From the NCBI GenBank assembly GCA_903930515.1, contig CAIYYW010000065.1, forward strand, positions 1-6,539: a DNA stretch of 6,539 nucleotides, in the 5' to 3' direction. The translations under genes were made by a program, and so were the position numbers. Origin of the DNA: an uncultured delta proteobacterium. GTDB lineage: Bacteria > RBG-13-61-14 > DRUE01. The stretch's first letter is position 1. Each line of letters begins with the position of its first letter. Shown here piece after piece: positions 1 to 6,539 of this stretch. The notes under the pieces were generated by a model that was given only the letters and a program-made list of their open reading frames with translations, was not told the origin of the DNA and did not search any database.

Positions 1-1919
1 AGCCGGACCGATCGCCTCTTGTCCCGGATCAAAACCAGCAACTGGCGGTTGAGTATCAAGGCCGCGTTCTCCTGATCAAGGCCGGGCCGGGAACGGGCAA
101 GACCCGGACCCTCACCAAACGGATCGCGCGCCTGATTGAACGGAAAACCGCGCAGCCTTCCCAGGTACTCGCCCTCACCTTTACCAACCAGGCCGCGAAA
201 GAAATGAAAAACCGGCTCGCAAGCCTGATCGGAGAACAAGCGAACCGGATCACCATCTCCACCATCCACGGCTTTGCCTATCAACTGATCCGGGATGCGG
301 CCGCCCCGGAGCAACTATCCATTATTGATGAGCGCGCGAAAATGGCCCTGCTTTGGGAGACGGCCGGGGAAATGAGCGCGGCCGGAAAGGATGCGCCGTC
401 AAAATCCCGGTTGAAAAAAATCTCCGCCCTGATCGGCAAGACCAAGAATTATTTGATCGGCCCGGGCGAGCTTTGCGCCACCGGCGAGTCCGCGAAGGTT
501 CTGATGGAAATGTACCGGCGCTACCAGGCAAGGCTGGACCGGGAAAAATGTTTGGACTTTGACGACCTGATCTTCAACGCGGTGAAAATATTGTCCCGGC
601 CCGAATCCGCAAGTCCGATCCGGGACCGCTTCCGGTTCATCTTCATTGACGAATACCAGGACCTGGACTTCGGACAGCATCAACTGGTGAAACTGTTGAC
701 CGGGGAGCAGGGGACCCTCTGCGTCATCGGCGATCCGGACCAGGCCATCTACGGCTTCCGCGGGGCAAGTCCCGAGTTCTTCCTTAAATTCCAGCAAGAC
801 TGGCCGGAATCAGAAACCATTGAACTGACCAAATGCTTCCGCTCCTCCGACCAAATCCTCGCGGCCGCCCAACAGGCCCTGGGACGGGGCCGGGAAAACC
901 AATTACGCTCGGGCAGGTCCGGGCCGAACTCTAGGATCATTGAACTTCCGACCGAGCGGGCCGAGGCGGAATTTGTGGTTCACGAAACCGAAAAGCTGGT
1001 CGGAGGCACCGGCTTCTTCTCCTTTGACAGCGACCGGGTGAAAAGCGCGCCCGTTCAAAAGGAGATCGGCTTCGGAGACATTGCCGTGCTCTTCCGGACC
1101 GGAGCGCAAGCCCCGCTTTTGGCAGAAGCCTTTGCCCGGAGCGGAATCCCCTTCCAGGTCCTGTCGGAATCCCCGCTCCAGAGCAAATTCTTCCGACTCG
1201 GTTTATGGCTGATCCAGATCCTCTCCCAAACCGCCCCTCCACTCCTGATTCGGCTCGCGCTCCTGGAAATTTTTCCGTCAGAAAAAAATATCCCCGCGGA
1301 CCCCTCCGGCCTGGAATTATGGCTGGAGCCGAGGGCTGATTCCGATCCGGCAAAATCCCTGCTGGCCTTGGTCCGCGGTTCCGGGCGGCTGAGCGCGAAG
1401 GAAATCTGCGATCGGGTTTTTTCCCTCGCGCCCGCGGAGCCGGACGAGCTTTGGGAAAAGGAAATGGTCAGGGAGTTGGTTCTGGATTTGATCCAAAGGC
1501 AGGCGGAGCAAGCCGGGATCCGGACTCCTGCGGAAATCTGGGAAACCCTGAAGCTGGCCACGGCCCAGGATTTTTACGACCCCAGGGCCGACCGCGTCTC
1601 CCTCCTCACCATCCACTCGGCCAAGGGGCTGGAGTTTGAGGTCGTGTTCATCGTGGGCGTGGAAGAGGGATTGATCCCCTTTGCCCGGTCCGGCCGGGAA
1701 CTTAATGAAGAGCAGAGGCTTTTTTATGTCGCGCTCACCCGCTCCAAAAACCTGCTCTATCTACTGAGCGCCAAAAAGCGCGCCATTTATGGAACCCTCT
1801 CCGAACCAAAACCCAGCCGGTTCCTCAACCCGGTTGATCCCTCCCTCCTTGACCGGCTTAAGCCGGAACCGTATCCCTTAAAACCAAAATCCAGACAACC
1901 AGGCTTGTTTGAAAAATAG
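1..1919 (+). CDS. UvrD/PcrA-type superfamily 1A DNA helicase (5' end outside window)
   Basis: ATP-dependent 3'-5' DNA helicase. The reading frame is open from position 3 to the TAG at 1917-1919 (638 residues visible). An ATG at 204 cannot be the start, because essential motifs lie before it. Seen in order: a Q-motif-like segment PDQNQQLAVEY (24-56), Walker A AGPGTGKT (81-104), motif Ia LTFTNQAAKEM (about 174-206), Walker B DEYQD (648-662), motif III GDPDQAIYGFRGA (729-767), motif IV with the CFRSS arginine (about 825-848), motif V TIHSAKGLEFE (1608-1640) and motif VI FYVALTRSK (1722-1748). All catalytic motifs are intact. The block VGGTGFFSFDSDRV (999-1040) and the GDPDQAIYGFRGA form are, from memory, typical of UvrD helicases fused C-terminal to a PHP/endonuclease Q-like nuclease; whether that domain precedes it is not visible. 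The part between motifs IV and V is short, and the RGIG-type 2B element of classical UvrD was not found. It ends with QPGLFEK, a possible sliding-clamp-binding tail. A role in DNA repair is inferred. Family call is very sure; subtype moderate. Confidence 0.95.
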   Translation, partial: PDRSPLVPDQNQQLAVEYQGRVLLIKAGPGTGKTRTLTKRIARLIERKTAQPSQVLALTFTNQAAKEMKNRLASLIGEQANRITISTIHGFAYQLIRDAAAPEQLSIIDERAKMALLWETAGEMSAAGKDAPSKSRLKKISALIGKTKNYLIGPGELCATGESAKVLMEMYRRYQARLDREKCLDFDDLIFNAVKILSRPESASPIRDRFRFIFIDEYQDLDFGQHQLVKLLTGEQGTLCVIGDPDQAIYGFRGASPEFFLKFQQDWPESETIELTKCFRSSDQILAAAQQALGRGRENQLRSGRSGPNSRIIELPTERAEAEFVVHETEKLVGGTGFFSFDSDRVKSAPVQKEIGFGDIAVLFRTGAQAPLLAEAFARSGIPFQVLSESPLQSKFFRLGLWLIQILSQTAPPLLIRLALLEIFPSEKNIPADPSGLELWLEPRADSDPAKSLLALVRGSGRLSAKEICDRVFSLAPAEPDELWEKEMVRELVLDLIQRQAEQAGIRTPAEIWETLKLATAQDFYDPRADRVSLLTIHSAKGLEFEVVFIVGVEEGLIPFARSGRELNEEQRLFYVALTRSKNLLYLLSAKKRAIYGTLSEPKPSRFLNPVDPSLLDRLKPEPYPLKPKSRQPGLFEK

Positions 1920-1936
1920 ATCGGACGGACCGGGCG

Positions 1937-2839
1937 TCAGGACTGTTTTCTGCCGAAATAATAAACCCCGAACGGGGCGCGGTGGATCTCGGGGTGGTTG
2001 AGCAGGAAGAAATCGGTGTATTTGATGGGGAAGGTGATCCAGGAAAAGAACAGGAACAGCATTTCATATAAAATTTTTGAGCGGAAGGATAAAATCATCG
2101 CCAGCCAGATCGGCAGCAGGTGCGCGAGCGCGGAGCCGGGCCCGGAAGCAACCCCCTTTTCCACGGTGATCAAAGGCTGGAACAGGGTTTCCAGGCCGTC
2201 CGGGGTGAAGCGCTGTTCGTCAAAAGGGTTATAATGAATCCCCTGCAACAGCGGGATTTCCGCGTAAATATATCCGCCCGGCTTGACCACCCTTTTCATC
2301 TCCTCCGCGGTTTTCCAGGGATTTTTCAAATGCTCAATCACCCCGCAACTGACCAGGCCGTCCAGGCTATTATCCGCAAAAGGCAGGTTTTCAATCCGGG
2401 CGATAATGTCCGCGCCGCTCTCCTGGTAAAGGTCCAGGGTGAATGCGTCCGGATGGATCGGATTATTACCGGCGCCCACATCAATCACCACTTTTTCCGC
2501 GCCCGCCCCGGGGAACAGGGTCTTCAGCGCCGATTCCGAACGGCGCAGATAAACAAACAAAATCCCGCTCGTGAGCGGCCGGATAATTTTCCGGACCGTG
2601 TTCAAGAGCCGGCTCTGCTGATGCCGTCTGTAGAATTGATGCAAGGACGATTTTTGCCGGATCGCTTCCGCGCTTTCCTCTAAATCTTCCAGACGCGGCC
2701 CGGTGAGCAGGATCGCCTGACCATCGGCATTGACCGGGTAACCCTTCCGGCAGGATGCGCAAACCAACTCCTGCCCTTTCTTTTCCAGGCCGGACCGACA
2801 AGCCGGACAGGCCAGGACCTTTAACAGTCGTTCCTCCAT
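1937..2839 (-). CDS. Class I SAM-dependent methyltransferase with N-terminal Trm112-like zinc ribbon
   Basis: A 300-residue protein starting at ATG 2837-2839 and ending at TGA 1937-1939. Residues 1-45 form a zinc-ribbon-like module: C11-x2-C14 and C27-x2-C30, followed by the GYPV and ILL pattern of the Trm112/UPF0434 type. Residues 117-195 form a Rossmann methyltransferase core: motif I VVIDVGAGNNP (117-127), the acidic ribose-binding position in TLDL (D136), LPFADNSLDGLVSCGVIEHL (152-171, the Methyltransf_11-like acidic loop) and VVKPGGYIYAEIP (184-196). Residues 240-280 are strongly hydrophobic (LPIWLAMIL, MLFLFFSWITF), suggesting one or two membrane-contacting helices or a hydrophobic lid. 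The substrate cannot be read from sequence. Relatives with a fused zinc ribbon often methylate small molecules, glycans or lipids rather than DNA, and the hydrophobic tail fits a lipid-linked or membrane substrate (inference). It faces the helicase gene tail to tail with a 17-bp gap and has its own TATAAT box, so it is probably transcribed alone. Confidence 0.9.
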   Translation of the reverse strand: MEERLLKVLACPACRSGLEKKGQELVCASCRKGYPVNADGQAILLTGPRLEDLEESAEAIRQKSSLHQFYRRHQQSRLLNTVRKIIRPLTSGILFVYLRRSESALKTLFPGAGAEKVVIDVGAGNNPIHPDAFTLDLYQESGADIIARIENLPFADNSLDGLVSCGVIEHLKNPWKTAEEMKRVVKPGGYIYAEIPLLQGIHYNPFDEQRFTPDGLETLFQPLITVEKGVASGPGSALAHLLPIWLAMILSFRSKILYEMLFLFFSWITFPIKYTDFFLLNHPEIHRAPFGVYYFGRKQS

Positions 2840-2853
2840 TGAACCTTCGTCTG

Positions 2854-2862
2854 ATTATATCA
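2854..2862 (-). promoter_or_regulatory. Extended -10 promoter of the methyltransferase gene
   Basis: On the minus strand this reads TGATATAAT, a perfect extended -10 (TGn plus TATAAT) in an AT-rich island. No good -35 hexamer sits 16-18 bp upstream; that spot is GC-rich (around 2877-2882) and holds a small inverted repeat, TCGCCGGGCGA (2873-2883). Extended -10 promoters often do without a -35. The predicted start point, near 2847, leaves a leader of only about 8 nt before the ATG at 2839, including a weak AAGG (2844-2847). Confidence 0.6.
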
Positions 2863-2965
2863 TATTTATTACTCGCCGGGCGAATCGGGAATTTTTCAAC
2901 CGGCCCGTTACATATTGCTCAAAACTGGAACCGCCGGGATTCAATGAGGCGGGAGTTCTTGTCGC

Positions 2966-3460
2966 TTAAACTTCAATCTCCATTTTCTGCCCATCCGGGA
3001 TTTCTATCACCGCGCAGTCATTGGCATAGGTCCGTTCCGGGAGAACGATCAGGACCTGGGTCGGGTCCGCGCTGAGGGCGAAGGGGGCGTGATGCCAGAC
3101 CCCGGGCTTTAAGCAGACCAAAGTGGATTTGGGGACGCGGAACACTTCAAACTGGTCAAAGGGCGTGACGCCTTTCCGGGTGGCCGGTCCGCAGTGGATC
3201 AGGATGTCTCCGTCCAGGGCCAGGATGCCCTCTCCGCATGCGCTATGGGACTCGGTTTTGGCGATCACCAACGGCCTTTTCCCGATCCGGTTGACGGAAA
3301 AGGACGCGACCGGGTTTCCCAGATTAAGCTGAAGCATGTCGCGGAAGAATTGGAGCGGCGGCTCGCCGAAGCCGTAAGTCTCGGGCTTGAGCAAATCGGC
3401 GAAACTCCCGTAATTCCGAAACCCCTCCAGGCTCAATTCCTTCACCTTTATTTTCCTCAT
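2966..3460 (-). CDS. Ureidoglycolate lyase (AllA) superfamily protein, cupin fold
   Basis: A 164-residue protein, close to the length of E. coli AllA (about 160). ATG at 3458-3460 is preferred: it lies 6 nt after a perfect AGGAGG, whereas the TTG just before it (3461-3463) would be only 3 nt away. Features shared with ureidoglycolate lyases (Pfam Ureidogly_lyase): an opening LSLEGFRNYGSF like the AllA 'F..YG' start, ASFSVNR (52-58, compare SINR), a LALDGDILI strand pair (80-88), the cupin-like signature LKPGVWHHAPFAL (117-129) and a terminal YANDCAVIEIP (145-155), matching the family's DC..x.I ending. AllA releases glyoxylate and urea from ureidoglycolate in allantoin breakdown. The HP-x-TSQ-like segment of classical AllA is replaced by HSACGE (72-77), and no allantoin or purine catabolism gene is nearby, so the real substrate may differ. 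The superfamily call is firm; the specific reaction is not. Likely cytoplasmic, with its own promoter. Confidence 0.82.
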   Translation of the reverse strand: MRKIKVKELSLEGFRNYGSFADLLKPETYGFGEPPLQFFRDMLQLNLGNPVASFSVNRIGKRPLVIAKTESHSACGEGILALDGDILIHCGPATRKGVTPFDQFEVFRVPKSTLVCLKPGVWHHAPFALSADPTQVLIVLPERTYANDCAVIEIPDGQKMEIEV

Positions 3461-3466
3461 CAAAAT

Positions 3467-3473
3467 CCTCCTC
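3467..3473 (-). promoter_or_regulatory. Strong ribosome binding site of the AllA-like gene
   Basis: On the minus strand this reads GAGGAGG, a full match to the anti-Shine-Dalgarno sequence. It is followed by ATTTTG and the ATG at 3458-3460. The 6-nt spacing decides for ATG over the adjacent in-frame TTG. Confidence 0.85.
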
Positions 3474-3485
3474 TGATCTCAATAT

Positions 3486-3512
3486 ATTATAGTAACAAGC
3501 GACAGGGAGCAA
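3486..3512 (-). promoter_or_regulatory. Putative sigma-70-type promoter of the AllA-like gene
   Basis: A perfect TATAAT lies at 3486-3491 on the minus strand. A weak -35 candidate, TTGCTC (3507-3512), lies 15 bp upstream, which is shorter than the ideal 17. The expected start point near 3479 leaves a leader of about 19 nt that contains the AGGAGG site. The -10 is convincing and the -35 is doubtful. It suggests expression independent of the hsdR gene upstream. Confidence 0.5.
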
Positions 3513-3592
3513 GGGAAAATCAGGTTAAAAACCGGAAGCGCTGGGATACTTGAATAAATAAATTACAATTCTTATTTTTAAGCAGAAAAAAT

Positions 3593-6539
3593 TCAGGCCG
3601 CTACTTCCAATCCCAGCAGTTCCGCTTGCTCCAGCACGGTTTGAGTCGCCTTTTCCTCTTTGTCCGGCGGATAGTTGTATTTTCGCAATGTGCGTCTGAC
3701 CATAGTTCTGAGCCTGGCTCTCGCGCTTTCCTTGATCGTCCAGTCTATGGTCACATTGCGTCGCACCGTATCAACCAGTTCTTGAGCGATCTTCTTCAGT
3801 ATCTCATCGCCCAAAATATTCACCGCGCTGTCATTCACTTCCAGCGCGTCATAGAAGGCCAGCTCGTCTTCTCTTAAGCCGAGCTTATCGCCGCGCTTGT
3901 TCGCTTCGCGCATTTCCTTTGCCAGTTGAATCAATTGCGCAATTACCGCCGCGGTTTCCATTGAGCGGTTCTGGTAACCGAGGATGGTCCGCTCCAGCAT
4001 CTCCGCAAAAGACCGCGCTTGCACCAGATTCTTTTTCTCTCTCTGCTTTATTTCATCATTAAGCAGTTTCTTTAATATCTCGATGGCAAGGTTCTTTTGC
4101 GGCATGGCCCGCACTTCCGCGAGAAATTCCTCGGACAAAATAGAGATGTCCGGCCGGTTCAAGCCCGCCATGGTAAAAATATCAATCACCTTTTCGGAGC
4201 TGACGGCCTTGGACACAATCTGGCAGATGGCAAAATCAAGGTCGTCCTCGGCCCGGGCATCGCCAATCTGGCTTTTGGACAGCGCTGCGCGCACGGCCTG
4301 GAAAAATTCTACCTCGTCCCGGACCGCCATCGCCTCATCGCTCGGAACCGACAGCGCAAAAGCCCGCAAAAGCGCGCTCACCGCTTCCGATAATCTTCGC
4401 CTTCCATTTTCCTGCTTTAAAATATGTTCCTGCGCGTTCCTGACGATAATCAATTGCTTATCCGCGCCGGCCTTCTTGAAACCGGAATAGTCAAATCCAA
4501 AAAACATCGCGCGGCAGATCTCGTATTTCTCAATCATAATTTCAATGGCTTTTTCCTGGTCCAGCTTGATTTCGCCCTTGCCCTGGCTCTCGGTGTAGGT
4601 TGCCATCGCTTCTTTCAACTGATATGCCAGCCCGAGATAATCAACCACCAGTCCGCCCGGCTTATCCTTGAACACCCGGTTCACCCGCGCAATGGCCTGC
4701 ATCAGGGTGTGTCCGCGCATGGGCTTGTCAACATACATCGTGTGCAGGCAAGGCACATCAAACCCGGTCAGCCACATATCGCGCACGATAACTATTTTTA
4801 ATTCATCATCCGGGTCTTTGAATCTCCGCGCCAGAAATTCCCTCCCGCTCTTCTTGCGGAGATGCGGCTGTAATTCCGGCTTATCCTCGGCCGAGCCGGT
4901 AATCACCACCTTGATCTCGCCTTTCTTGTCATCATCGTTGTGCCATCCGGGCCGGAGCCGGATTATCTCTTTATAGATCTTCGCGCAAATCCTCCGGCTC
5001 ATCCCTACAATCATAGCCTTGCCCTTGATCGCCGAGACCCGCTTTTCAAAATGTTCAACTATATCTCCGGCAACCAGCTTGACCCTTTTATCAGTGCCCA
5101 CCAGCGCTTCCAGCCTTGCCCATTTGCTCTTGAGCTTTTCCTTCTGCTCTAATTCCTGACCCTCGGTGACTTCCTCAAATTCAGGGTCTATCCGGGGCCT
5201 TTCTTCTTTCTTAAGCTCAATCTTCGCCAGCCGCCCCTCGTAATAAATGGGCACCGTCGCCCGGTCCAATACCGCCCGCTGAATATCATAAACGCTGATG
5301 TAATCCCCGAACACGGCCCGGGTGTTCTTGTCTTTAAGCTCAATCGGGGTGCCGGTAAAGCCGATAAAAGAAGCGCCCGGCAAAGCGTCCCGGATATGCT
5401 TGGCAAACCCGTCTATAAAATCATACTGTGAGCGGTGCGCCTCGTCCGCTATTACAATAATGTTCCGCCGGTCTGAAAGCAGGGGCATCCGGTCCATATT
5501 TTTTTCCGGGAAAAATTTCTGGATGGTGGTAAAAACCACTCCGCCGGAAGCCACCTTCAAGAGCTTTTGCAAATGAGACCGGTTTTTTGCCTGAACCGGC
5601 TTCTGCCGCAAGACCTCATTACAATCGCAAAACCTGCCAAAGAGCTGGTCGTCCAGGTCGTTCCGGTCCGTGAGCAAAACGATGGTCGGGTTATTCATTG
5701 CCGGGTGCGCCACTACTTTCCCCGCGTAAAAGATCATCGTCAGGCTCTTGCCCGACCCCTGGGTATGCCAGACCACGCCGCAGCGTTTGTCTCCCTTGAC
5801 TCCAGCGGCCTTGACGGTTGATTGGACCGCGGAGTTCACCGCGTAGTATTGATGATACCCGGCAAGCTTCTTGCTGATCTTCTTTCCGTCATCCTCAAAA
5901 ACCACAAAATTGCGAACATAATCCAGAAGTCGCTCCTTGCCAAACACCCCCTTGATCATTACCTCAAGCTCCGAAGCGGTCCGGGTGTCCAGAGTCTCTC
6001 CCGCAATCGTGCGCCAACCCATAAACCATACTTTGTCAGAAGTCAGAGAACCCATCCTCGCTTCCAAACCGTCGGAGATCATTGCCAATTCGTTATAAGC
6101 GAACAAGGAGCCGATCTGATCTTTATAGGTTTGAATCTGGTCAAACGCGCTCCAGATCGTGGCGTTTTGGTCCGCCGGGTTCTTTAGCTCAATCACCGCC
6201 AGGGGCAGGCCATTGACAAAAATAACCAAATCCGGCCTCCGCTTCTGCCGGTTTTCTATCACCTCAAACTGGCTCGCCACCAGCCAGTCATTATTCTCCG
6301 GCTTCTCAAAATCAAAAAGACGCGCCAAATCGCCCCTTGTCCCCCCGGACCTTGATTTGTATTCCACCCCCACCCCATCATAAAGCATCCGGTGGAACGC
6401 CCGGTTGTTTATAACCAGGTTCGGGGAATGAACCCGCAAAACCTTCTTCAAAGCCTGTTCTTGCGCATCCGCCCCAAGAGCGGGATTTAACCGCAAGATC
6501 GCTTTTTTCAGCCGCTCTACCAGCGCCACCTCTTCATAG
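3593..6539 (-). CDS. hsdR: Type I restriction enzyme R subunit HsdR (5' end outside window)
   Basis: Motor and nuclease subunit of a type I restriction-modification enzyme; with HsdM and HsdS it translocates and cuts unmethylated DNA. The frame stays open to the right edge (981 residues visible). A GTG at 6527-6529 is probably internal, since the preceding codons continue as YEEV into the family-typical VALVERLK. HsdR is usually about 1000 or more residues, so only some tens are missing. Numbering from that GTG: a PD-(D/E)xK nuclease with RRPDLVIF (D100) and E114-L-K116; Walker A HTQGSGKS (255-262); DEAH (362-365, codons 5435-5446); FTGTP (391-395); motif V WLTGFDVP (586-593); motif [10 protein letters not shown] (611-618); then an extended helical C-terminal part matching the DUF3387/HsdR C-terminal region. 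All key residues are present and there is no frameshift, so the subunit looks functional. hsdM and hsdS are not in view and are expected beyond the right edge. The C-terminal half looks more AT-rich than the helicase gene, as often seen in transferred restriction loci. Confidence 0.96.
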   Translation of the reverse strand, partial: YEEVALVERLKKAILRLNPALGADAQEQALKKVLRVHSPNLVINNRAFHRMLYDGVGVEYKSRSGGTRGDLARLFDFEKPENNDWLVASQFEVIENRQKRRPDLVIFVNGLPLAVIELKNPADQNATIWSAFDQIQTYKDQIGSLFAYNELAMISDGLEARMGSLTSDKVWFMGWRTIAGETLDTRTASELEVMIKGVFGKERLLDYVRNFVVFEDDGKKISKKLAGYHQYYAVNSAVQSTVKAAGVKGDKRCGVVWHTQGSGKSLTMIFYAGKVVAHPAMNNPTIVLLTDRNDLDDQLFGRFCDCNEVLRQKPVQAKNRSHLQKLLKVASGGVVFTTIQKFFPEKNMDRMPLLSDRRNIIVIADEAHRSQYDFIDGFAKHIRDALPGASFIGFTGTPIELKDKNTRAVFGDYISVYDIQRAVLDRATVPIYYEGRLAKIELKKEERPRIDPEFEEVTEGQELEQKEKLKSKWARLEALVGTDKRVKLVAGDIVEHFEKRVSAIKGKAMIVGMSRRICAKIYKEIIRLRPGWHNDDDKKGEIKVVITGSAEDKPELQPHLRKKSGREFLARRFKDPDDELKIVIVRDMWLTGFDVPCLHTMYVDKPMRGHTLMQAIARVNRVFKDKPGGLVVDYLGLAYQLKEAMATYTESQGKGEIKLDQEKAIEIMIEKYEICRAMFFGFDYSGFKKAGADKQLIIVRNAQEHILKQENGRRRLSEAVSALLRAFALSVPSDEAMAVRDEVEFFQAVRAALSKSQIGDARAEDDLDFAICQIVSKAVSSEKVIDIFTMAGLNRPDISILSEEFLAEVRAMPQKNLAIEILKKLLNDEIKQREKKNLVQARSFAEMLERTILGYQNRSMETAAVIAQLIQLAKEMREANKRGDKLGLREDELAFYDALEVNDSAVNILGDEILKKIAQELVDTVRRNVTIDWTIKESARARLRTMVRRTLRKYNYPPDKEEKATQTVLEQAELLGLEVAA

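Noticed and set aside
1055-1561. A 168-codon minus-strand open frame opposite the helicase
   Set aside because: It is Ser/Arg/Gly-rich and motif-free, and the plus-strand helicase frame over the same bases is unambiguous.
1920-1936. Bidirectional terminator in the convergent junction
   Set aside because: The 17-bp gap forms at most a 4-bp stem with neighbouring bases and lacks an adjoining T-tract on either strand.
2120-2683. A 187-codon open frame on the plus strand
   Set aside because: It lies fully opposite the methyltransferase gene and its translation shows no family motif or composition typical of a folded protein; it is a shadow frame of GC-rich coding DNA.
2894-2899. TTGAAA as the -35 of the methyltransferase promoter
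   Set aside because: It is 34 bp from the TATAAT box, about twice the workable spacing.
2931-2952. Inverted repeat CCGCC/GGCGG downstream of the AllA-like gene, as a possible terminator
   Set aside because: The stem is only 5 bp with a 12-base loop and no T-run follows directly in the minus-strand direction.
3540-3592. AT-rich stretch after hsdR as a terminator
   Set aside because: There is a short T-run just after the stop, but no GC stem precedes it; the only inverted repeat is made of A/T pairs and would be unstable.
3984-4801. Several plus-strand open frames of 98-168 codons
   Set aside because: All are antisense to well-supported hsdR sequence with conserved motifs, mutually overlapping and without recognisable domains.
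1-6539. A novel multi-gene defence system around HsdR
   Set aside because: The neighbouring genes have separate promoters or opposite orientation and belong to repair or metabolic families; nothing visible links them to restriction beyond adjacency.

Overview
The window holds four protein-coding genes, two of them cut by the window edges, with almost no spare DNA. Bacterial-type promoters (TATAAT boxes), a strong Shine-Dalgarno site and moderately GC-rich coding DNA indicate a bacterium. No gene here fixes the lineage. The helicase subtype resembles proteins I associate with deep-branching or candidate bacterial phyla, but that placement is an inference with low confidence.

Layout. Positions 1-1919 (+) carry nearly all of a superfamily 1A (UvrD/PcrA/Rep-type) DNA helicase, entered in frame at the left edge with no start codon visible. 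It converges on a minus-strand gene, with only 17 bp between the two stop codons. That gene (1937-2839, -) encodes a class I SAM-dependent methyltransferase with an N-terminal four-cysteine zinc-ribbon (Trm112-like) and a hydrophobic C-terminal region. Next, also on the minus strand, is a 164-residue cupin-fold protein of the ureidoglycolate lyase (AllA) superfamily (2966-3460). The rest (3593-6539, -) is the type I restriction endonuclease subunit HsdR, lacking only its N-terminal few dozen residues beyond the right edge.

Transcription. The methyltransferase and the AllA-like gene each have a TATAAT box just upstream, in gaps of 126 and 132 bp, so the three minus-strand genes are probably separate units rather than one operon. 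I found no convincing rho-independent terminator, tRNA, rRNA, CRISPR array, insertion sequence or long repeat.

How the genes relate. HsdR needs HsdM and HsdS, which by the usual gene order should lie to the right of the window. The helicase carries sequence signatures of the UvrD type found fused to an N-terminal PHP/endonuclease Q-like nuclease, and it ends in a possible sliding-clamp-binding peptide, pointing to DNA repair at the replication machinery. The methyltransferase and the AllA-like protein look like unrelated metabolic or modification genes. I see no evidence of a new multi-gene system; the most useful leads are the helicase architecture and the two context-less enzymes.
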